DNA of 64,000 nt. Source: Rodentibacter haemolyticus (GTDB lineage: Bacteria; Pseudomonadota; Gammaproteobacteria; Enterobacterales; Pasteurellaceae). The translations under genes were made by a program, and so were the position numbers. The notes beneath the pieces are model-generated. The model was not told where the DNA came from. It searched no databases and saw only the letters and a program-made list of their open reading frames with translations. Of the stretch, positions 62,484 to 64,000 are shown in pieces; the stretch's first letter is position 1; each line of letters starts with the position of its first letter. Location of the stretch: assembly GCF_015356115.1 (NCBI RefSeq), contig NZ_CP063056.1, positions 1,922,001 through 1,986,000 of the forward strand, read 5' to 3'.

Positions 62484-62517
62484 ACGCCCCGCAAAGCCGA
62501 TATGGTTAGCAATAAAT

Positions 62518-62594
62518 GGCTACATAGCTCAGTTGGTTAGAGCACAACACTCATAATGTTGGGGTCGCAAGTTCGAATCTCGCTGTAGCCACCA
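62518..62594 (+). tRNA. tRNA-Met, elongator (anticodon CAT)
   Basis: A 77-nt cloverleaf starting GGCTACATAGCTCAGTTGGT with anticodon loop CTCATAA and end CTGTAGCCACCA. The paired G1-C72 and overall sequence are those of elongator rather than initiator tRNA-Met. Confidence 0.96.
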
Positions 62595-62597
62595 TTT

Positions 62598-62682
62598 GCG
62601 GGACTGGCGAAATTGGTAGACGCACCAGATTTAGGTTCTGGCGCCGAGAGGTGTGTGGGTTCAAGTCCCTCGTCCCGCACCA
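62598..62682 (+). tRNA. tRNA-Leu (anticodon TAG)
   Basis: An 85-nt class II tRNA starting GCGGGACTGGCGAAATTGGT, anticodon loop TTTAGGT, a long variable arm and encoded CCA. It lies 3 nt after tRNA-Met. Confidence 0.97.
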
Positions 62683-62711
62683 TTTATCGCTTTGTAATTC
62701 AAAATAGTTGT

Positions 62712-62786
62712 TGGGGTATCGCCAAGCGGTAAGGCACCGGGTTTTGATCTCGGCATCCCTAGGTTCGAATCCTAGTACCCCAGCCA
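62712..62786 (+). tRNA. tRNA-Gln (anticodon TTG), copy 1
   Basis: A 75-nt tRNA starting TGGGGTATCGCCAAGCGGTA with anticodon loop TTTTGAT and encoded CCA. Confidence 0.97.
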
Positions 62787-62831
62787 TACTATCCTAAAAC
62801 TTTTCTCACATTCTTATAGAAGAATTCTTGT

Positions 62832-62906
62832 TGGGGTATCGCCAAGCGGTAAGGCACCGGGTTTTGATCTCGGCATCCCTAGGTTCGAATCCTAGTACCC
62901 CAGCCA
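62832..62906 (+). tRNA. tRNA-Gln (anticodon TTG), copy 2
   Basis: Identical in sequence to copy 1, exactly 120 bp further on. The last tRNA of the group. Confidence 0.97.
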
Positions 62907-62937
62907 TCTTATTTTCTTATAAATCGTTTTTGCGGTA

Positions 62938-62966
62938 CTATGTATCACTTTCACAAAGAGAATTTT
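62938..62966. repeat. Truncated end of the miniature inverted-repeat element
   Basis: ACTATGTATCACTTTCACAA and the following AGAGAATTTTT resemble the left end of copy B (TTATGTATCAGTTGCACAAA ATAGCATTTTT). The match stops where the IS3-type element begins, so the IS may have inserted into, or deleted, a repeat copy. Confidence 0.45.
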
Positions 62967-63599
62967 TGATCTGACCCCAAAAAGTTGGACTCAATAAGCC
63001 AACTCAGTCAGGGGCAGATTTTTATGACCAAATACAATCAAGCATTCAAACAACAAGTCATCAATTTTTATCTTGATCCCGACCGAACGAAAAATGGCTT
63101 ACCGACATCACGGAAATCAAAGCCAAAGACGGCAGTAAGTGTTATGTTTCACCGATATTAGACTGTTTCAACTCAGAGATAATCAGTGTCGCCATCATTC
63201 GAAGTCCGAATTGGAAACAAGTGGAGACAATGTTACGACAAGCGATTGAAAAGTTGCCGGAAAATGCCGAACCGATACTGCATTCGGACCAAGGTTGGCA
63301 ATACCAAATGCGGGCGTATCAACGGATACTACAAGAAAACGGCATTGTGCAAAGTATATCGAGAAAGGGGAATTGTCTTGATAACGCCAAGATGGAGCGC
63401 TTTTTCGGTCGAATGAAAACCGAATGTATCTATGGTAAAGATTTTGACAATGCCGATGATATCGCTCAAGCCGTGAATGAGTATATTCGTTATTACAATG
63501 AGGAACGGATTAAATTAGGTTTAAAAAATTTGAGCCCTGTGGATTACAGGACTCAATATTTAAGTTAAATTATCTGTCCAGATTTTAGGGAGCAGATCA
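62967..63599 (+). mobile_element. IS3-family insertion sequence, internally deleted
   Basis: The left end TGATCTGACCCCAAAAAGTT and the complement of the right end (TGATCTGCTCCCTAAAATCT) are imperfect terminal inverted repeats. The 633-bp unit is about half of a full IS3-type element (1.2-1.5 kb) because the middle is missing. It lies between the last tRNA-Gln and prfC. No clear target duplication was seen. Confidence 0.82.
63024..63568 (+). pseudogene. IS3-family transposase remnant (OrfA start joined to OrfB end)
   Basis: A start of OrfA (MTKYNQAFKQQVINFYLDP from 63024) breaks off near 63082. From 63092 a different frame encodes the integrase core of OrfB: WLTDITEIK with the first Asp, HSDQGWQY with the second, and DNAKMERFFGRMKTE with the Glu, ending NLSPVDYRTQYLS. 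All DDE residues remain but the helix-turn-helix and N-terminal part of OrfB are gone, so the element should not transpose by itself. Confidence 0.85.
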
Positions 63600-63613
63600 C
63601 TTTTATTCTTAAG

Positions 63614-64000
63614 TTAATGTTCTCTTGTTTTGAAGAATACTATATCAGGGTAACGCTCTTGCGCTAAGTTTAAATTAACCATTGTTGGAGCGATATAGGT
63701 TAAGTTATCACCACCGTCTAAGGCTAAATTCTGTTCGTTCTTACGTTTAAATTCTTCAAATTTTTTCACATCGCTGCACTCTACCCAACGAGCCGTGGCG
63801 ACATTGACATTTTCGTAAATCGCTTCTACGTTATATTCCGTTTTTAGGCGGGAAACGACAACGTCAAACTGTAGCACACCCACAGCACCTACAATTAAAT
63901 CATTATTTATTAACGGTCTGAACACCTGTACCGCACCTTCTTCTGAAAGTTGTACCAACCCTTTTAGCAATTGTTTTTGTTTAAGCGGGTCTTTCAAACG
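63614..64000 (-). CDS. prfC: Peptide chain release factor 3, C-terminal part (cut by window edge)
   Basis: About 128 residues of the RF3 GTPase C-terminus, which recycles RF1/RF2 from ribosomes. Recognisable are LVQLSEEGAVQVFRP, VGAVGVLQFDVVVSRLK and the end YIAPTMVNLNLAQERYPDI. The frame is open to the window end; the apparent first residue is an internal Leu codon (TTG), not a start. Confidence 0.95.
   Translation of the reverse strand, partial: RLKDPLKQKQLLKGLVQLSEEGAVQVFRPLINNDLIVGAVGVLQFDVVVSRLKTEYNVEAIYENVNVATARWVECSDVKKFEEFKRKNEQNLALDGGDNLTYIAPTMVNLNLAQERYPDIVFFKTREH

Overview
The window is a 64-kb stretch of a Pasteurellaceae chromosome. The Haemophilus-type DNA uptake core AAGTGCGGT (or its complement) recurs dozens of times in and between genes. 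The housekeeping proteins are Haemophilus/Aggregatibacter/Rodentibacter/Avibacterium-like, several gene blocks follow the Haemophilus order (aspS-nudB-yebC-ruvCAB, narQ-murB, ybgC-tolQRAB-pal), and the base composition is AT-rich. The genus cannot be fixed from this sequence alone.

Layout. 1-8.7 kb: end of aspS, then a DUF4153 membrane protein, nudB, an OafA-like acyltransferase, yebC, a small lipoprotein and ruvC-ruvA-ruvB. 8.8-12 kb: rho (minus) and argH. 12.1-17.5 kb: a frameshifted DUF817 gene, a polar amino acid (probably cystine) ABC importer, a pirin and an EamA transporter. 17.6-25.6 kb is an accessory block bracketed by two direct copies of a miniature inverted-repeat element. It holds a deleted tannase-like gene, a type II restriction-modification system with an M.HaeIII-like methylase, a class-M sirtuin plus zinc macrodomain hydrolase pair, the qorB/HxlR pair, and an mdaB/lysR deletion scar. 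It also carries the only exact Apl-type uptake sequences (ACAAGCGGT) found in the window. 25.7-31.4 kb: nudC-hemE-yjaG-hupA and a DeoR regulator with glmS. 31.5-39.9 kb: narQ-murB, aspA, groESL, DUF2322, rpoH and a small exported protein. 40-48.4 kb: cydABX-ybgE, ybgC-tolQRAB-pal and tRNA-Lys. 48.4-56.5 kb: a complete RTX toxin operon in C-A-B-D order. 56.5-62.4 kb: ycaO, yegP, a YafS-like methyltransferase, gloB, hemA and a phosphodiester glycosidase. 62.5-64 kb: tRNA-Met, tRNA-Leu, two tRNA-Gln, an internally deleted IS3-family element and the end of prfC.

How the parts work together. The RTX operon is self-contained: acyltransferase, protoxin with both conserved acylation lysines, ABC exporter and membrane fusion protein. 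It has a hairpin between A and B and a perfect FNR box next to a Fur-like site upstream, which points to control by oxygen and iron. cydABX has FNR-like and CRP-like sites, aspA has a CRP-like site at the class II position, and groESL has a clear sigma-32 promoter with rpoH 0.6 kb downstream of groEL. The most unusual points are the RTX exporter, whose peptidase-like domain carries a Cys-His-Asp set where relatives have Tyr or Leu in place of Cys; the sirtuin-macrodomain pair without its lipoyl-carrier partners; and the miniature repeats whose outer arms are Apl-type uptake sequences.
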